Origin: Acinetobacter pollinis
GTDB lineage: Bacteria; Pseudomonadota; Gammaproteobacteria; Pseudomonadales; Moraxellaceae
Assembly (NCBI RefSeq): GCF_015627175.1
Contig: NZ_VTDQ01000001.1
Span: 1 to 64,000 of the forward strand
Direction of reading: 5' to 3'
Length of the DNA: 64,000 nt
Positions 39,794 through 49,099 of the stretch are shown here, one piece after another; position 1 is the first letter of the stretch, and each line of letters starts with the position of its first letter. Position numbers and translations under genes: made by a program. Under the pieces are notes generated by a model. That model was not told the origin of the DNA and searched no databases. It was given only the letters and a program-made list of their open reading frames with translations.

Positions 39794-39794
39794 C

Positions 39795-41039
39795 ATGCGT
39801 GTTTATTTAGTTGGTGGCGCTGTCAGAGATCAGCTTCTTGGCCACCCATATCAAGAAAAAGATTATGTCGTTGTTGGTGCAACTCCTGAACAGTTGATTG
39901 AACAAGGATATCAGCCCGTAGGGAAAGACTTCCCTGTTTTTCTACATCCTCAAACCAAAGAAGAGTATGCGCTGGCACGAACTGAAAGAAAGCAAGGTCG
40001 TGGTTATCATGGGTTTGAGTTTATTACCGATTCAAATATTACATTAGAACAAGATTTACTACGGCGTGATCTGACCATTAATGCAATTGCTCAAGACGAG
40101 GCCACAGGTCAAATCTACGATCCTTACCATGGTCAATATGATATTGAGCATAAAATTCTTCGTCATGTTTCAGATGCATTCGTAGAAGACCCTTTACGTG
40201 TATTAAGAATTGCCCGTTTTGCTGCACGTTATTCAAGCTATGGCTTTACCATTGCGCCAGAAACACTTGCTCTTATGCACCAATTAGTACACTCTGGAGA
40301 GCTAGAAAGTCTCACGCCTGAGCGTGTATGGAAAGAAACATCCCGAGCGCTATTCGAAAAAAATGCAGATGTTTATTTTGAAATTTTACGTGAATGTGAT
40401 GCACTCAAAGTGCTTTTCCCAGAAATAGATGCATTATTTGGTATCCCACAGCGCCCTGAATATCACCCAGAGATTGACTGTGGTATTCATACACTGATGT
40501 CTTTACAACAAGCTTGTAAAAATGAATATAGCTTAGATGTACGATTTGCTGTACTGGTACATGACCTAGGTAAAGCACTCACACCCAAAGATGTTCTACC
40601 TCGACATATTATGCACGAGGCACGTGGTGTAAAACCCGTGACTGAACTTTGTGAACGCTTAAAAGTTCCAACCAATACAAAAAAATTAGCAATTTCAGTA
40701 TGTAAAGAACATTTAATGTGCCATCAGGCGCTAACGCTCAAGCCAGGTACACTCTGGCGCTTATTACAACGTTTAGATGTTTTAAGACGTCCTGAAAAAG
40801 TAGAAGAGTTTATTCAAGCATGCGAATGCGATGCACGTGGGCGACTTGGTTTAGAAAATAGACCTTACCCTCAAGCAGAATATATGCGCAAAGCAATTCA
40901 GTGCGTACGTCAAATCAAAGCCAGTGACCTCCCTAAAGATATTAAAGGCCCTGACATTGGTGAGATGCTAATTACTTACCGTATTAAAGCATTAGAGACC
41001 TTAAAAGCATCATTCCTTGCAAAACAAGCTCAGCCATAA
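39795..41039 (+). CDS. cca: Multifunctional CCA tRNA nucleotidyltransferase
   Basis: 414-residue enzyme that adds or repairs the CCA end of tRNAs. The N-terminus carries YLVGGAVRDQLLG and the catalytic region RRDLTINAIA with DPYHGQYDI. The HD domain, with RFAVLVHDLGKALTP near 260, gives the phosphohydrolase activity of the long proteobacterial form. I chose ATG 39795, because GAGG lies 7 bases upstream and homologues begin MRVYLVGG; a TTG 22 codons earlier is implausible because it runs through the hairpin. Length is normal. Confidence 0.95.
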   Translation: MRVYLVGGAVRDQLLGHPYQEKDYVVVGATPEQLIEQGYQPVGKDFPVFLHPQTKEEYALARTERKQGRGYHGFEFITDSNITLEQDLLRRDLTINAIAQDEATGQIYDPYHGQYDIEHKILRHVSDAFVEDPLRVLRIARFAARYSSYGFTIAPETLALMHQLVHSGELESLTPERVWKETSRALFEKNADVYFEILRECDALKVLFPEIDALFGIPQRPEYHPEIDCGIHTLMSLQQACKNEYSLDVRFAVLVHDLGKALTPKDVLPRHIMHEARGVKPVTELCERLKVPTNTKKLAISVCKEHLMCHQALTLKPGTLWRLLQRLDVLRRPEKVEEFIQACECDARGRLGLENRPYPQAEYMRKAIQCVRQIKASDLPKDIKGPDIGEMLITYRIKALETLKASFLAKQAQP

Positions 41040-41056
41040 ATTGGTGTATTGCTGAA

Positions 41057-41093
41057 AAAACAGATCTAATCATTTCAAATTAGATCTGTTTTA
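41057..41093. terminator. Bidirectional terminator between cca and epmA
   Basis: A 14-bp perfect stem (AAAACAGATCTAAT and its partner) with an 8-base loop, between converging genes. It is flanked by A and T runs. Confidence 0.85.
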
Positions 41094-41110
41094 TTGAATA
41101 TTTGAGGAGC

Positions 41111-42085
41111 TTAAGCAATTTCCGCAGGAAATGTGATGACATCTGAAATTTTAAACTTACTTTGTGCAACCATTAATAGACGGTCGATACCAAGCGCTAT
41201 TCCTGCACATGGTGGCATATTAGGTAAAGCTGCCAGTAAGTATTCATCGATGGGCATTCGTACTAGTCCTTCTTTCTCACGTGCATTATTGTCTTCTGCA
41301 AAACGACGACGTAATACTTCTGCATCCACCAATTCATCATATGCATTTGCCAACTCTAAGCCTTCTATATAAACCTCAAATCTAGCAGCAACTTCTTCAC
41401 CATCTTCATCTATACGCGTCTTAGCCAAAGAGGCCATTTCTGGTGGAAAATCTGTTAAAAAAATAGGGGTATCAAAACCTAAACTTGGCTCTACAATATG
41501 GGAAAATAATAAATCCATGTATGCTAGGCGGTCGTCCCCTAAATCAATATGAATACCTACTCTTTTCGTTGTTTCCCTTAACTCTTGCAATGTTGCTTTT
41601 AAAGGGTTTAAGTCTAAACGATCCTGAAAAGCATGTTTATAACTTAAAACAATTGGTCTAATTTCTGTAAACTTGTCAGACAAACAAACTTGTAGTAAAT
41701 CGGCAGTCTCATGCATTAAATCTTTCAGCGAAAAATGAGGCCGATACCACTCTAACATGGTAAATTCACTATTGTGTTTTTTGCCATGTTCATCGTCCCT
41801 AAAAACTTTACAAATTTGGTAAATTGCCCCACTACCACTGGCCAATAGACGCTTCATGGCAAACTCAGGAGAGGTTTGTAAATAATGGTGATTCAGTTTT
41901 CCGCCTAAATTTCTATGCGCACAAATCGATGCCAAATGAACATCTGTTACGCCTGCTGAAGAAAGCACAGGAGTTTCAACCTCAAGTACATCTCTTTCAT
42001 TAAAAAATTGACGAATTTGGTTATACATTTTCGCGCGTGCTCTTAATGCTTGAAGATCACATGTAGGTGCATAATGTAATGTCAT
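41111..42085 (-). CDS. epmA: Elongation factor P beta-lysine ligase (EpmA)
   Basis: 324-residue class II aminoacyl-tRNA synthetase-like enzyme that attaches beta-lysine to EF-P. It has the catalytic core motifs FRDDEHGKKHNSEFTMLEWYR and the final GIALGIDRLLMV (motif 3), but no tRNA anticodon-binding domain, as in GenX/PoxA. I chose ATG 42085, which overlaps the pdxB stop codon in TAATG and agrees with the family length. A longer frame starts nine codons earlier inside pdxB. The beta-lysine maker EpmB is not in the window. Confidence 0.92.
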   Translation of the reverse strand: MTLHYAPTCDLQALRARAKMYNQIRQFFNERDVLEVETPVLSSAGVTDVHLASICAHRNLGGKLNHHYLQTSPEFAMKRLLASGSGAIYQICKVFRDDEHGKKHNSEFTMLEWYRPHFSLKDLMHETADLLQVCLSDKFTEIRPIVLSYKHAFQDRLDLNPLKATLQELRETTKRVGIHIDLGDDRLAYMDLLFSHIVEPSLGFDTPIFLTDFPPEMASLAKTRIDEDGEEVAARFEVYIEGLELANAYDELVDAEVLRRRFAEDNNAREKEGLVRMPIDEYLLAALPNMPPCAGIALGIDRLLMVAQSKFKISDVITFPAEIA

Positions 42086-43152
42086 TATATTTGTGCTCCA
42101 TGTGATGACCATTCACGGCGTAGAGGATAATTTTTACGTAATTCATCAAAGCTTTGTTGATCAATTAAACCGTCTTTTAAACAAGTACGCAGTCTACGAT
42201 CATCTTCTAAAATTGGATATATTTTAAATATATGTGCTCTTAAGACATCTTTTAAATCATCTGACTGTTTAAAATATTGTTCACACTTAGGAAGTTGTGT
42301 TCTAAAGTCTTTATTTGGTGTCATTTGATAGTGGTTACAAAATGCGTCATATACCATTTGTGTTCCACGTGCCTTACCTTCCAGACTATAACCAGCAATA
42401 TGTGGTGTTACTAAAGAAACATGATCCAATAACACTTTCGTAATCTTCGGCTCATATTCAAATACATCGAGTACAACCGAACGTCCTGTCTTTTTTATAT
42501 CTTCAAGCAAAGCTTCTTCAGAAATAACGGAACCACGCGCACTATTAATTAAAATGGTTTCTTTGGGCAACTGACGAAAAACGTCTTTATTAAATAAATG
42601 ATAGGTTGGATACTCGCCTACTTTGGTTAAAGGTACATGAATTGAAATGGCATTAGAGTTTTGTACCAACTCGGAAAATGATACTTGTTGAACAGTTTCC
42701 AATTGTACAAAAGGATCATAAGCAATCACATTCCAACCTAGCTTTTGAGCTACATGAGATAAGCGACGCCCTACATTACCCAAACCGACAATACCTAAAG
42801 TAAAATTTTCTTCTGCATCTAATCGTTTTATATCTAAATGAAGTAATGCTGTAATTACATATTCTGCAACAGCTTGAGCATTACAACCCGCAGCATTTGC
42901 CCACTGAATATTTTTTTCATTTAAATAATCAATATCTAAATGGTCAGTACCAATCGTTGCACTTCCCACAAAATTGACATCACTTCCCTCAAGTAATACT
43001 TTATTTACGTTGGTGACTGATCTCACCAGCAAAGCATTGCTATCTAATACATCGGCTGCTTGTAATGTCCTTCCTGCATGTAACTGAATTTCAGCAATAT
43101 CTGAAAAAAAATATGATGCAAAAGCAAGGTTCTCATCTGCAACAATTTTCAT
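42085..43152 (-). CDS. pdxB: Erythronate-4-phosphate dehydrogenase
   Basis: 355-residue D-isomer-specific 2-hydroxyacid dehydrogenase of pyridoxal 5'-phosphate synthesis. The NAD motif GIVGLGNVGRRLSHVA is near residue 121, and the catalytic segments INSARGSVISEEALL and TPHIAGYSLEGKARG are conserved in PdxB. The C-terminal extension carries the dimerisation domain typical of the enzyme. Start MKIVADENLAFASYFF is standard. It is coupled to epmA through the TAATG overlap. Confidence 0.94.
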   Translation of the reverse strand: MKIVADENLAFASYFFSDIAEIQLHAGRTLQAADVLDSNALLVRSVTNVNKVLLEGSDVNFVGSATIGTDHLDIDYLNEKNIQWANAAGCNAQAVAEYVITALLHLDIKRLDAEENFTLGIVGLGNVGRRLSHVAQKLGWNVIAYDPFVQLETVQQVSFSELVQNSNAISIHVPLTKVGEYPTYHLFNKDVFRQLPKETILINSARGSVISEEALLEDIKKTGRSVVLDVFEYEPKITKVLLDHVSLVTPHIAGYSLEGKARGTQMVYDAFCNHYQMTPNKDFRTQLPKCEQYFKQSDDLKDVLRAHIFKIYPILEDDRRLRTCLKDGLIDQQSFDELRKNYPLRREWSSHGAQI

Positions 43153-43387
43153 TGAGCATCACCTAAAATTTTAAATATGAATGCCCCATCATAAACCACC
43201 TATAAATCTATTGTTTCGTTTTTTTAACAACTCACCAATTTTTTAGAGAACCCTTTATACTAATATTTGAGTTTATATAGCAAAAAACGATTTTATAAAT
43301 ATTCTTCAAACTATTTCTCATTCAATGGTTTAAAGATTTTTATAGTCAAAATAACACTTTAAATGAAAATGATAACGGAGGACATTC

Positions 43388-44215
43388 ATGTCTAATCCTG
43401 ATTTAAGAAGCGTTGAACAAGTTACAAACTTCATTCGTGAGAGCTATAAAGGCACAGGCAAGCTTGCAGGAAAAGTAGTTGTAATTACTGGTGGGGGCAC
43501 AGGTATTGGTCGTGCAATGTCTATGCATGCAGCGACTGAAGGGGCTGATCTTGCAATTACGAGCTATACTTCTTCACAAGAACAGGCTGCATCTTTAAAA
43601 GCTTGGGTTGAAAAACTTGGAAGAACTTGCCGCGTCTATGAAGTAGATCTTGGGGACAAAGAAAAAACTCAAGAATTTGCAAACAATGTATTACGTGATT
43701 TTGGAAAAGTGGACGTACTTGTAAATAACGCTGGTGCACAATTTCCGAAAAACAATCTTGCAGATATTTCCGATGAACAATGGAAAAAAACGTTTAATAT
43801 TAACTTAGATGCCATGTTCTATCTAAGTAAAATTTTCTTACCACAGTTTAAAGATGGCGACTCAATCATTAATGTCGCTTCTGTAAATGCTTATATCGGA
43901 TTAAAAGAATTAGTAGACTATTCATCAACTAAAGGTGCAATGATCAGCTTTACACGTGCACTATCTAACCAAGTTGCACATCAGGGTATTCGTGTCAATG
44001 CAATTGCACCAGGGCCGATCCTTACACCAATTCAAGGTACATGGAGCGATGTAGATAAGTCGAAGTTAGATGACTTGGGTAAAGACACCTCTATGCAACG
44101 TTATGGCGTACCACATGAAGTTGGCCCAGGATTCGTTTTCCTTGCAAGTGAAGATGGCTCTTATGTTACTGGCCAAACACTGCATATTAATGGCGGTATT
44201 ATGGTTAACGGCTAG
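43388..44215 (+). CDS. SDR-family oxidoreductase (YghA-like)
   Basis: 275-residue short-chain dehydrogenase. The NAD(P) site TGGGTGIGRAM is near residue 35, NNAG near 117, and catalytic Ser is in NVASVNAYIGL with Tyr-Lys in YSSTKGA; the C-terminal segment YVTGQTLHINGG is typical. The first 28 residues precede the Rossmann fold, as in the YghA and general stress protein 39 group. A GGAGG site with 6-base spacing supports the ATG. Substrate unknown. Transcribed alone and followed by a terminator. Confidence 0.88.
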   Translation: MSNPDLRSVEQVTNFIRESYKGTGKLAGKVVVITGGGTGIGRAMSMHAATEGADLAITSYTSSQEQAASLKAWVEKLGRTCRVYEVDLGDKEKTQEFANNVLRDFGKVDVLVNNAGAQFPKNNLADISDEQWKKTFNINLDAMFYLSKIFLPQFKDGDSIINVASVNAYIGLKELVDYSSTKGAMISFTRALSNQVAHQGIRVNAIAPGPILTPIQGTWSDVDKSKLDDLGKDTSMQRYGVPHEVGPGFVFLASEDGSYVTGQTLHINGGIMVNG

Positions 44216-44233
44216 TTTGTCCCAAATATCATT

Positions 44234-44271
44234 AAACGCTGTATGTCTCTAACGACATACAGCGTTTTTTT
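44234..44271 (+). terminator. Strong rho-independent terminator after the SDR gene
   Basis: A 14-bp perfect stem (AAACGCTGTATGTC), a 6-base loop and a T run of seven or more. Confidence 0.93.
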
Positions 44272-44449
44272 ATATGTAGAACTTGGATCACAATAATTGT
44301 ATATTTATTATTCAGTTATTCATAAATAGAAAATTCAGCTACCTATGTATCAGTTGTGTAATTTTTTTTGCTTATTGGTTTAGATGACAGCACAATTACT
44401 CAAAGATTTCATGATCTTTACTCAAACAAAATCAAAATACGAGATTAAA

Positions 44450-45226
44450 ATGCATAAGAGAATTATTATTGGTATTTTAACAACTTTAGCAGGCTCATCA
44501 CTTTTCGCTGCTGATCTTGGACCAACGCGTACAGGTGGGGCAAATACAATTAAGGTCGATAATGACAAACCTTTCCGTTTAGAAGGTGATATTGGATACC
44601 TTTTCAACAATAGTAAAACAACAGATGGTAGTTCAACCAATAAAACAAACTTAACAGCGCGTATATTATTTCAACGTCAAGCTGGTATTTGGGGTCAAGA
44701 AGTTATTGCAAGTGCAGTAAGTACACATGACGACAATGCAACAAACAATATCGAACGCTATTTATTGGCTGGGAAACTTTCTCACAGCAGTTCAGATACA
44801 ATCTATCAATTTGGTAAATTAACTGCTGAAAAAGATCTAAGCAGTGCTTTTGACTATCAAATTAGTGCAACAGGTGGTCTAGGAATTAACATTCTAAAAG
44901 ATGACCGCCAATCTCTTTCTACTGAAATTGGTGCAGGTTATCGTTTTAGTAAAGAGAAAGTAGAACCTCAAGATACAACAAACGAACTCGTAGGTACACT
45001 GGCAGCATTTTACGAATATAAAATTACGCCATCTGTACGTTTCAACCAAGATCTAGGCTATGAGTTTGGTCAAGATTCTCGTACATTCCGCTCAAGAACG
45101 GCGCTTACAACTGATCTAACAAAGCACTTTGCAGCATCTGCAAGTTATAACATTAAAGATATTCAAGCAGATATTGGCAACAGTAGAGACTCTTTACTTT
45201 CGCTTGGTCTTAACTATAAGTACTAA
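44450..45226 (+). CDS. DUF481/YdiY-like outer-membrane protein
   Basis: 258-residue exported protein. The signal peptide MHKRIIIGILTTLAGSSLFA is followed by a likely cleavage before ADLG. The mature part alternates hydrophobic and polar residues (FRLEGDIGYLFNNSK, LLAGKLSHSS, ISATGGLGINIL, FYEYKITPSVRFNQDLGYEFG) as expected for an outer-membrane beta barrel of about 12 strands ending in LNYKY, with a C-terminal aromatic residue. I chose ATG 44450, since the earlier in-frame start 22 codons upstream lacks a signal. Function unknown. Confidence 0.85.
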   Translation: MHKRIIIGILTTLAGSSLFAADLGPTRTGGANTIKVDNDKPFRLEGDIGYLFNNSKTTDGSSTNKTNLTARILFQRQAGIWGQEVIASAVSTHDDNATNNIERYLLAGKLSHSSSDTIYQFGKLTAEKDLSSAFDYQISATGGLGINILKDDRQSLSTEIGAGYRFSKEKVEPQDTTNELVGTLAAFYEYKITPSVRFNQDLGYEFGQDSRTFRSRTALTTDLTKHFAASASYNIKDIQADIGNSRDSLLSLGLNYKY

Positions 45227-45236
45227 AATATTTAAT

Positions 45237-45267
45237 AAAAAAAGGATGCTTAAGCATCCTTTTTTTA
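45237..45267. terminator. Bidirectional terminator between the DUF481 gene and the permease gene
   Basis: GGATGC-TTAA-GCATCC flanked by A7 and T8 runs gives a perfect stem with U tracts on both strands. Confidence 0.93.
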
Positions 45268-45276
45268 TGGGTAAAC

Positions 45277-46653
45277 CTATGCGATATCAATCCCTTTATC
45301 TGTGAGTTGTGCCTCTTCACTCATTGCTCTTTGTCGTTTCGTCATTAAAAAATAAATATAGCTTACAACCAGAAAGCCAATGAAAATTTTTCCAATCGTA
45401 AAGTTAAAGTAAAACATAGATAAGAAGCAAATGGTTGCAATGACTAAGGCAATAGCTGGAATAATAGGATAGCCTGGTGCTAAAAATGAGCGCTCTAGTT
45501 CAGGTGCACTCTTACGCAGTTTAAATAAACTCAGCATACTCATAATGTACATTAATAATGCACCGAAACAAGCCATTGTTACAATGGCTGCTGTTAGTGT
45601 CATGCCCTGAATTTGAATAATATTATCACTAAAAATTGCAATAATACCGACAATACCACCTGCAATAATTGCACGATAAGGAGTATTAAAACGGGATAAT
45701 TTAGCTAAACCTTGCGGTAAAAATCCCGCCCTACCAAGTGCATAAATTTGACGCGAATATCCTAAAATAATCCCATGAAAACTTGCAACCAACCCAAATA
45801 ATCCAATCCATACTAGCATGTGCATCCATGCAGAGTTATGCCCAACAACAGCACGCATTGCTTGTGGTAATGGATCATTAATATTAGATAACTTACTCCA
45901 ATCGCCTACACCGCCTGCAAAAATCATAACCATTAGTGCAAGACTGACAAGGGTAAAGATACCGCTAATGTATGCTCTTGGAATCGTTTTTTTCGGATCT
46001 TTTGCTTCTTCTGCCGCCATTGCAGCACCCTCTATGGCAAGAAAGAACCAAATTGCAAAAGGAATTGCTGCAAAAATACCAGATACTGAGTCTAAACTAA
46101 AATGAGCTTGCCTTGCCCATCCATTTAAAACGAAATTAGAAAAGCTAAAACTCGGTTGAACAACCCCAACAAAAACCAACAATTCAATGACTGCTAAAAT
46201 TGTTACGACTAGCTCAAATGTTGCGGCAATCTGCACACCTACAATATTTAAACTCATGAAAATAAAATACGCAGCTACAGCCGCATATTTAGGATTTAAA
46301 TCAGGATACTGTACATTTAAATATGCCCCAATTGCCATCGCAATAGCAGGAGGTGCAAACACAAATTCTATAAGTGTTGCAATTCCAGCAATAAACCCAC
46401 CTGTATCTCCAAAAGCTTTTCGGCTATATGCAAAAGGTCCCCCTGCATGAGGAATAGCTGTGGTTAACTCAGTAAAGCTAAAGATAAAACAAGTGTACAT
46501 TGTCGCAATAATTAAGGTAGTGACTAAAAATCCTAATGTTCCAGCAACTCCCCACCCATAACTCCAACCGAAATATTCACCGGAAATTACCAACCCGACT
46601 GCGATTCCCCACAAATGAAATGTTCCCAGTGTTGGTTTCAGTTTTTGATTCAT
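45277..46653 (-). CDS. Ethanolamine permease-like APC transporter
   Basis: 458-residue inner-membrane transporter of the APC superfamily with about 12 hydrophobic segments. The N-terminus (LKPTLGTFHLWGIAVGLVIS, then GEYFGWSYGWG) and the loop SGIFAAIPFAIWFFLAIEGAAM strongly resemble ethanolamine permease (Eat). I chose ATG 46653, which has AAGGA about 9 bases upstream, over an in-frame start 11 codons earlier. It is divergent from the APH-fold kinase gene. Genes for ethanolamine ammonia-lyase, which often neighbour eat, are absent here. Confidence 0.88.
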   Translation of the reverse strand: MNQKLKPTLGTFHLWGIAVGLVISGEYFGWSYGWGVAGTLGFLVTTLIIATMYTCFIFSFTELTTAIPHAGGPFAYSRKAFGDTGGFIAGIATLIEFVFAPPAIAMAIGAYLNVQYPDLNPKYAAVAAYFIFMSLNIVGVQIAATFELVVTILAVIELLVFVGVVQPSFSFSNFVLNGWARQAHFSLDSVSGIFAAIPFAIWFFLAIEGAAMAAEEAKDPKKTIPRAYISGIFTLVSLALMVMIFAGGVGDWSKLSNINDPLPQAMRAVVGHNSAWMHMLVWIGLFGLVASFHGIILGYSRQIYALGRAGFLPQGLAKLSRFNTPYRAIIAGGIVGIIAIFSDNIIQIQGMTLTAAIVTMACFGALLMYIMSMLSLFKLRKSAPELERSFLAPGYPIIPAIALVIATICFLSMFYFNFTIGKIFIGFLVVSYIYFLMTKRQRAMSEEAQLTDKGIDIA

Positions 46654-46722
46654 AACCGACTTCCTTAGATATAGATATTTACACACCGTCCATATGTATA
46701 TTGCGTGGTCATTTCATTTAAA

Positions 46723-46764
46723 ACTTGACAGTAAAGCCTATTTTTTTAGTGCGTATTGTCAAGT
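46723..46764. promoter_or_regulatory. Inverted repeat ACTTGACA/TGTCAAGT between permease and kinase genes
   Basis: The perfect 8-bp arms lie at 46723-46730 and 46757-46764, with 26 bases between. A regulator dimer could bind; no binding partner is known. Confidence 0.45.
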
Positions 46765-46776
46765 CAAACAAAATCA

Positions 46777-46820
46777 AACTCACATACGCTGTAAGTCATC
46801 TATAAATATCAATGTGAGTT
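46777..46820. promoter_or_regulatory. Inverted repeat AACTCACAT/ATGTGAGTT upstream of the kinase gene
   Basis: Perfect 9-bp arms at 46777-46785 and 46812-46820 with 26 bases between, the right arm only 4 bases before the ATG. This spacing repeats that of the neighbouring inverted repeat. Confidence 0.5.
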
Positions 46821-46824
46821 CAAC

Positions 46825-47826
46825 ATGCAAAATGAAATATTAGATACACAAACCCTGTACCTATTGGCAGAATCAGCAATGAAGCAATATGAGCCACAAT
46901 ATCAAGGTACGCTTAAATTGTTGTGTCAGTCTGAAAATGCAACCTTTGTCATTTATACCTCTCATTCTAAATATGCACTTCGTATTCATCGACCAAATTA
47001 TCATTCTAAGGAAAATATAAATAGTGAATTACTTTGGCTCGAAGCACTCAATAATGAAGGCATATCTGTACCAGAACCTATTGCAAATCAAAACAATGAA
47101 TATGTACTTACACTCTGTTGTGCACCAAACATTGAAAGACATGCCGTTTTATTTCATTGGGTTCAAGGTGATATGCCAACAACAGATGTTGATCCTCAAG
47201 CATTCAAACAACTGGGTTCTATTACTGCTCAACTACACCAACACAGTAAAATATGGAAAAGACCTGAACAGTTCAATCGTATTGTTTGGAATCATGAAAC
47301 AATGATTGGTTCAGAAGGACACTGGGGAAATTGGGCAAGTGTAAGCAGTTTAACTGCTACAGATAAACTGGTAATTCAAGAAACTGTCTCTCAAATTGGA
47401 CATCAACTGAATCAGTTAGATAAATCTCCACAATATTATGGACTTATTCATGCAGACTTGCGACTTACTAACCTTTTATTAAAAAACAATCAGGTCGGTG
47501 TAATTGATTTCGATGATTGCGGTTTAAGTTGGTTTATGCATGACTTAGCAGCCGCCCTTAGCTTTAATGAACACTTACCTAATGCACCAGAATGGGTAGA
47601 TCAGTGGTTAAATGGTTACGAAAAAAATGCTCATATTAGTCAATTAGAATATGCCCTCATTCCAAGTTTTATTATGCAAAGACGAATTCAAATGTTGGCA
47701 TGGACAGGTTCACATGCATATACGGAAATGACAAAAAGTTTAGGAAATGAATGGGTTAATGAAACCATAAGATTATGTAAACAATATTTAAAAAGTGACA
47801 ATGCGATGCCACTAGGTGCAGCATAA
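46825..47826 (+). CDS. APH-fold phosphotransferase, possible amino-alcohol kinase
   Basis: 333-residue protein kinase-like phosphotransferase. It has HADLRLTNLLL near residue 213 (catalytic Asp) and GVIDFDDCG near 227 (metal-binding Asp), the aminoglycoside phosphotransferase/choline kinase core. YALRIHRP near 52 holds the ATP-binding Lys or Arg region. Related human hydroxylysine kinase and other members act on hydroxy-amines. With the neighbouring permease and the class III PLP enzyme, phosphorylation of an imported amino alcohol is plausible. An antibiotic-modifying function is less likely. The ATG at 46825 is 4 bases after the inverted repeat. Confidence 0.75.
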   Translation: MQNEILDTQTLYLLAESAMKQYEPQYQGTLKLLCQSENATFVIYTSHSKYALRIHRPNYHSKENINSELLWLEALNNEGISVPEPIANQNNEYVLTLCCAPNIERHAVLFHWVQGDMPTTDVDPQAFKQLGSITAQLHQHSKIWKRPEQFNRIVWNHETMIGSEGHWGNWASVSSLTATDKLVIQETVSQIGHQLNQLDKSPQYYGLIHADLRLTNLLLKNNQVGVIDFDDCGLSWFMHDLAAALSFNEHLPNAPEWVDQWLNGYEKNAHISQLEYALIPSFIMQRRIQMLAWTGSHAYTEMTKSLGNEWVNETIRLCKQYLKSDNAMPLGAA

Positions 47827-47891
47827 AATATACTATGAATTGGTATATATCTTGCTTTATTCACTACAGATAAAGACAAGAGCATCTCATT

Positions 47892-48935
47892 ATGATTTAT
47901 ATGCGCCCAATTGCAGAGACTTCCCATTTTGAAACCCAATCTGGGAATCTAGGGGTGTTGGCTGCTGCTGCAACAGGTCTTAATGAATTCATTTTACACA
48001 AAGGAGCAGATGCAGCCTATATCTTTGATACCAATGGTGTTCACCCAGACCTATTAAACAGTCCTACGCTAAGCATTCAATTACCTAATTATTGTCAAAT
48101 GCTTGAACAAGCTGCCTTTCTTTCTGGATGTGATAATTTCGGGCTTGAATATGGCCAACAGTTTCAACCTAAGTCCTTAGGACTGATTGGCTATATTGGG
48201 TTATGCTCTCCAGACTTAGCATCAGCACTCAGAAATATCGCAAATTACTTCCATTTTCACCAAAAAGATACACTAATGCAATTTGTCGAGCATCAAGATT
48301 GTTGGCGCATTGACTATCAAGTACAGCACGGTGCCATACTATGCAGACGACAGGATGCAGAACTTACTTTAGGTATGCTTATGAATGTCATTCGTGGTGT
48401 ATTGGGACAAAATTACTCACCACGGGCTGTTCATTTTGAACATTCACGACCTATTCAATGGCAGGAACACCGTAAACTATTTAATGCACCTGTTTACTTT
48501 GAGCAACCTTATAACTCCATTTTAATTAAAAAATCTGATACTTATGTCAAAATGCCAGATGCCGATCCAATTTTGCTCAAAGTCATTCAAGATACTTTAA
48601 AATTATTAAATCAAAATCAGCAACGGCAAGATATTGTTAATCAGACACGTTCACGCATACAAATTTCATTGAGTAAGGGAGAACCATGTTTAGATCGTAT
48701 TGCAAATGATCTTCATATGTCGACTACCTGTTTCATACGTAAACTTAAAAGCGAAGGCACAAATTTTACAAAACTGGTTGACAGCGTTCGCTGTGAAATG
48801 GCTGAAAACTATATTAAACAACCTCATATACAAATTTCAGAGATTGCATTTCTCTTAGGTTATTCTGAATTAAGTGCATTTTCTAGAGCATTTAAGCGAT
48901 GGTTTCATATTACCCCTAGGCAGTGGCGTCACTAA
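47892..48935 (+). CDS. AraC-family transcriptional regulator
   Basis: 347-residue regulator. Residues about 10-200 resemble the arabinose-binding-like sensor domain (AraC type, PF12625 group). Residues about 250-347 form a C-terminal double helix-turn-helix, with LDRIANDLHMSTTCFIRKL and ISEIAFLLGYSELSAFSRAF, ending in FHITPRQWRH. It is 66 bp after the kinase gene and likely controls the surrounding catabolic genes, an inference from position. Confidence 0.9.
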   Translation: MIYMRPIAETSHFETQSGNLGVLAAAATGLNEFILHKGADAAYIFDTNGVHPDLLNSPTLSIQLPNYCQMLEQAAFLSGCDNFGLEYGQQFQPKSLGLIGYIGLCSPDLASALRNIANYFHFHQKDTLMQFVEHQDCWRIDYQVQHGAILCRRQDAELTLGMLMNVIRGVLGQNYSPRAVHFEHSRPIQWQEHRKLFNAPVYFEQPYNSILIKKSDTYVKMPDADPILLKVIQDTLKLLNQNQQRQDIVNQTRSRIQISLSKGEPCLDRIANDLHMSTTCFIRKLKSEGTNFTKLVDSVRCEMAENYIKQPHIQISEIAFLLGYSELSAFSRAFKRWFHITPRQWRH

Positions 48936-49065
48936 TTTTTTTTACCCAGTCAATGAAACAGCGTGAAGCATGAGAAAGATTTTCTCGACTTGAGTAGTAC
49001 AGATAAAATGGCTCATGTGGGTACTAGTATTGATTTAAAATAGGCTGTGGTATTTTCAAATACAG
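48916..49065 (-). pseudogene. C-terminal remnant of a LysR-type regulator
   Basis: On the minus strand a reading frame ends at a TAG (48916-48918), inside the AraC gene's end, and translates as PHEPFYLYYSSRENL followed by SHASRCFIDWV. This matches the end of LysR effector domains (the pattern P.YLYYP.R..LS...RAFIDWV). An in-frame TAG at 49024-49026 and the absence of any N-terminal part show a decayed fragment. The nearest gene upstream, a hydrolase, leaves no room for the rest. Deletion or recombination removed it. Confidence 0.75.
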
Positions 49066-49099
49066 ACTACTATAACAAAGAACTTCAAATGATTGATGT

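Noticed and set aside
43362..43378. Possible second Fur box before the SDR gene
   Set aside because: Only about 11 or 12 of 19 consensus positions match, and the SDR gene has no iron link.
45818..46450. Two open frames opposite the permease gene
   Set aside because: Their Ala/Ile-rich translations are antisense to membrane helices of the permease.
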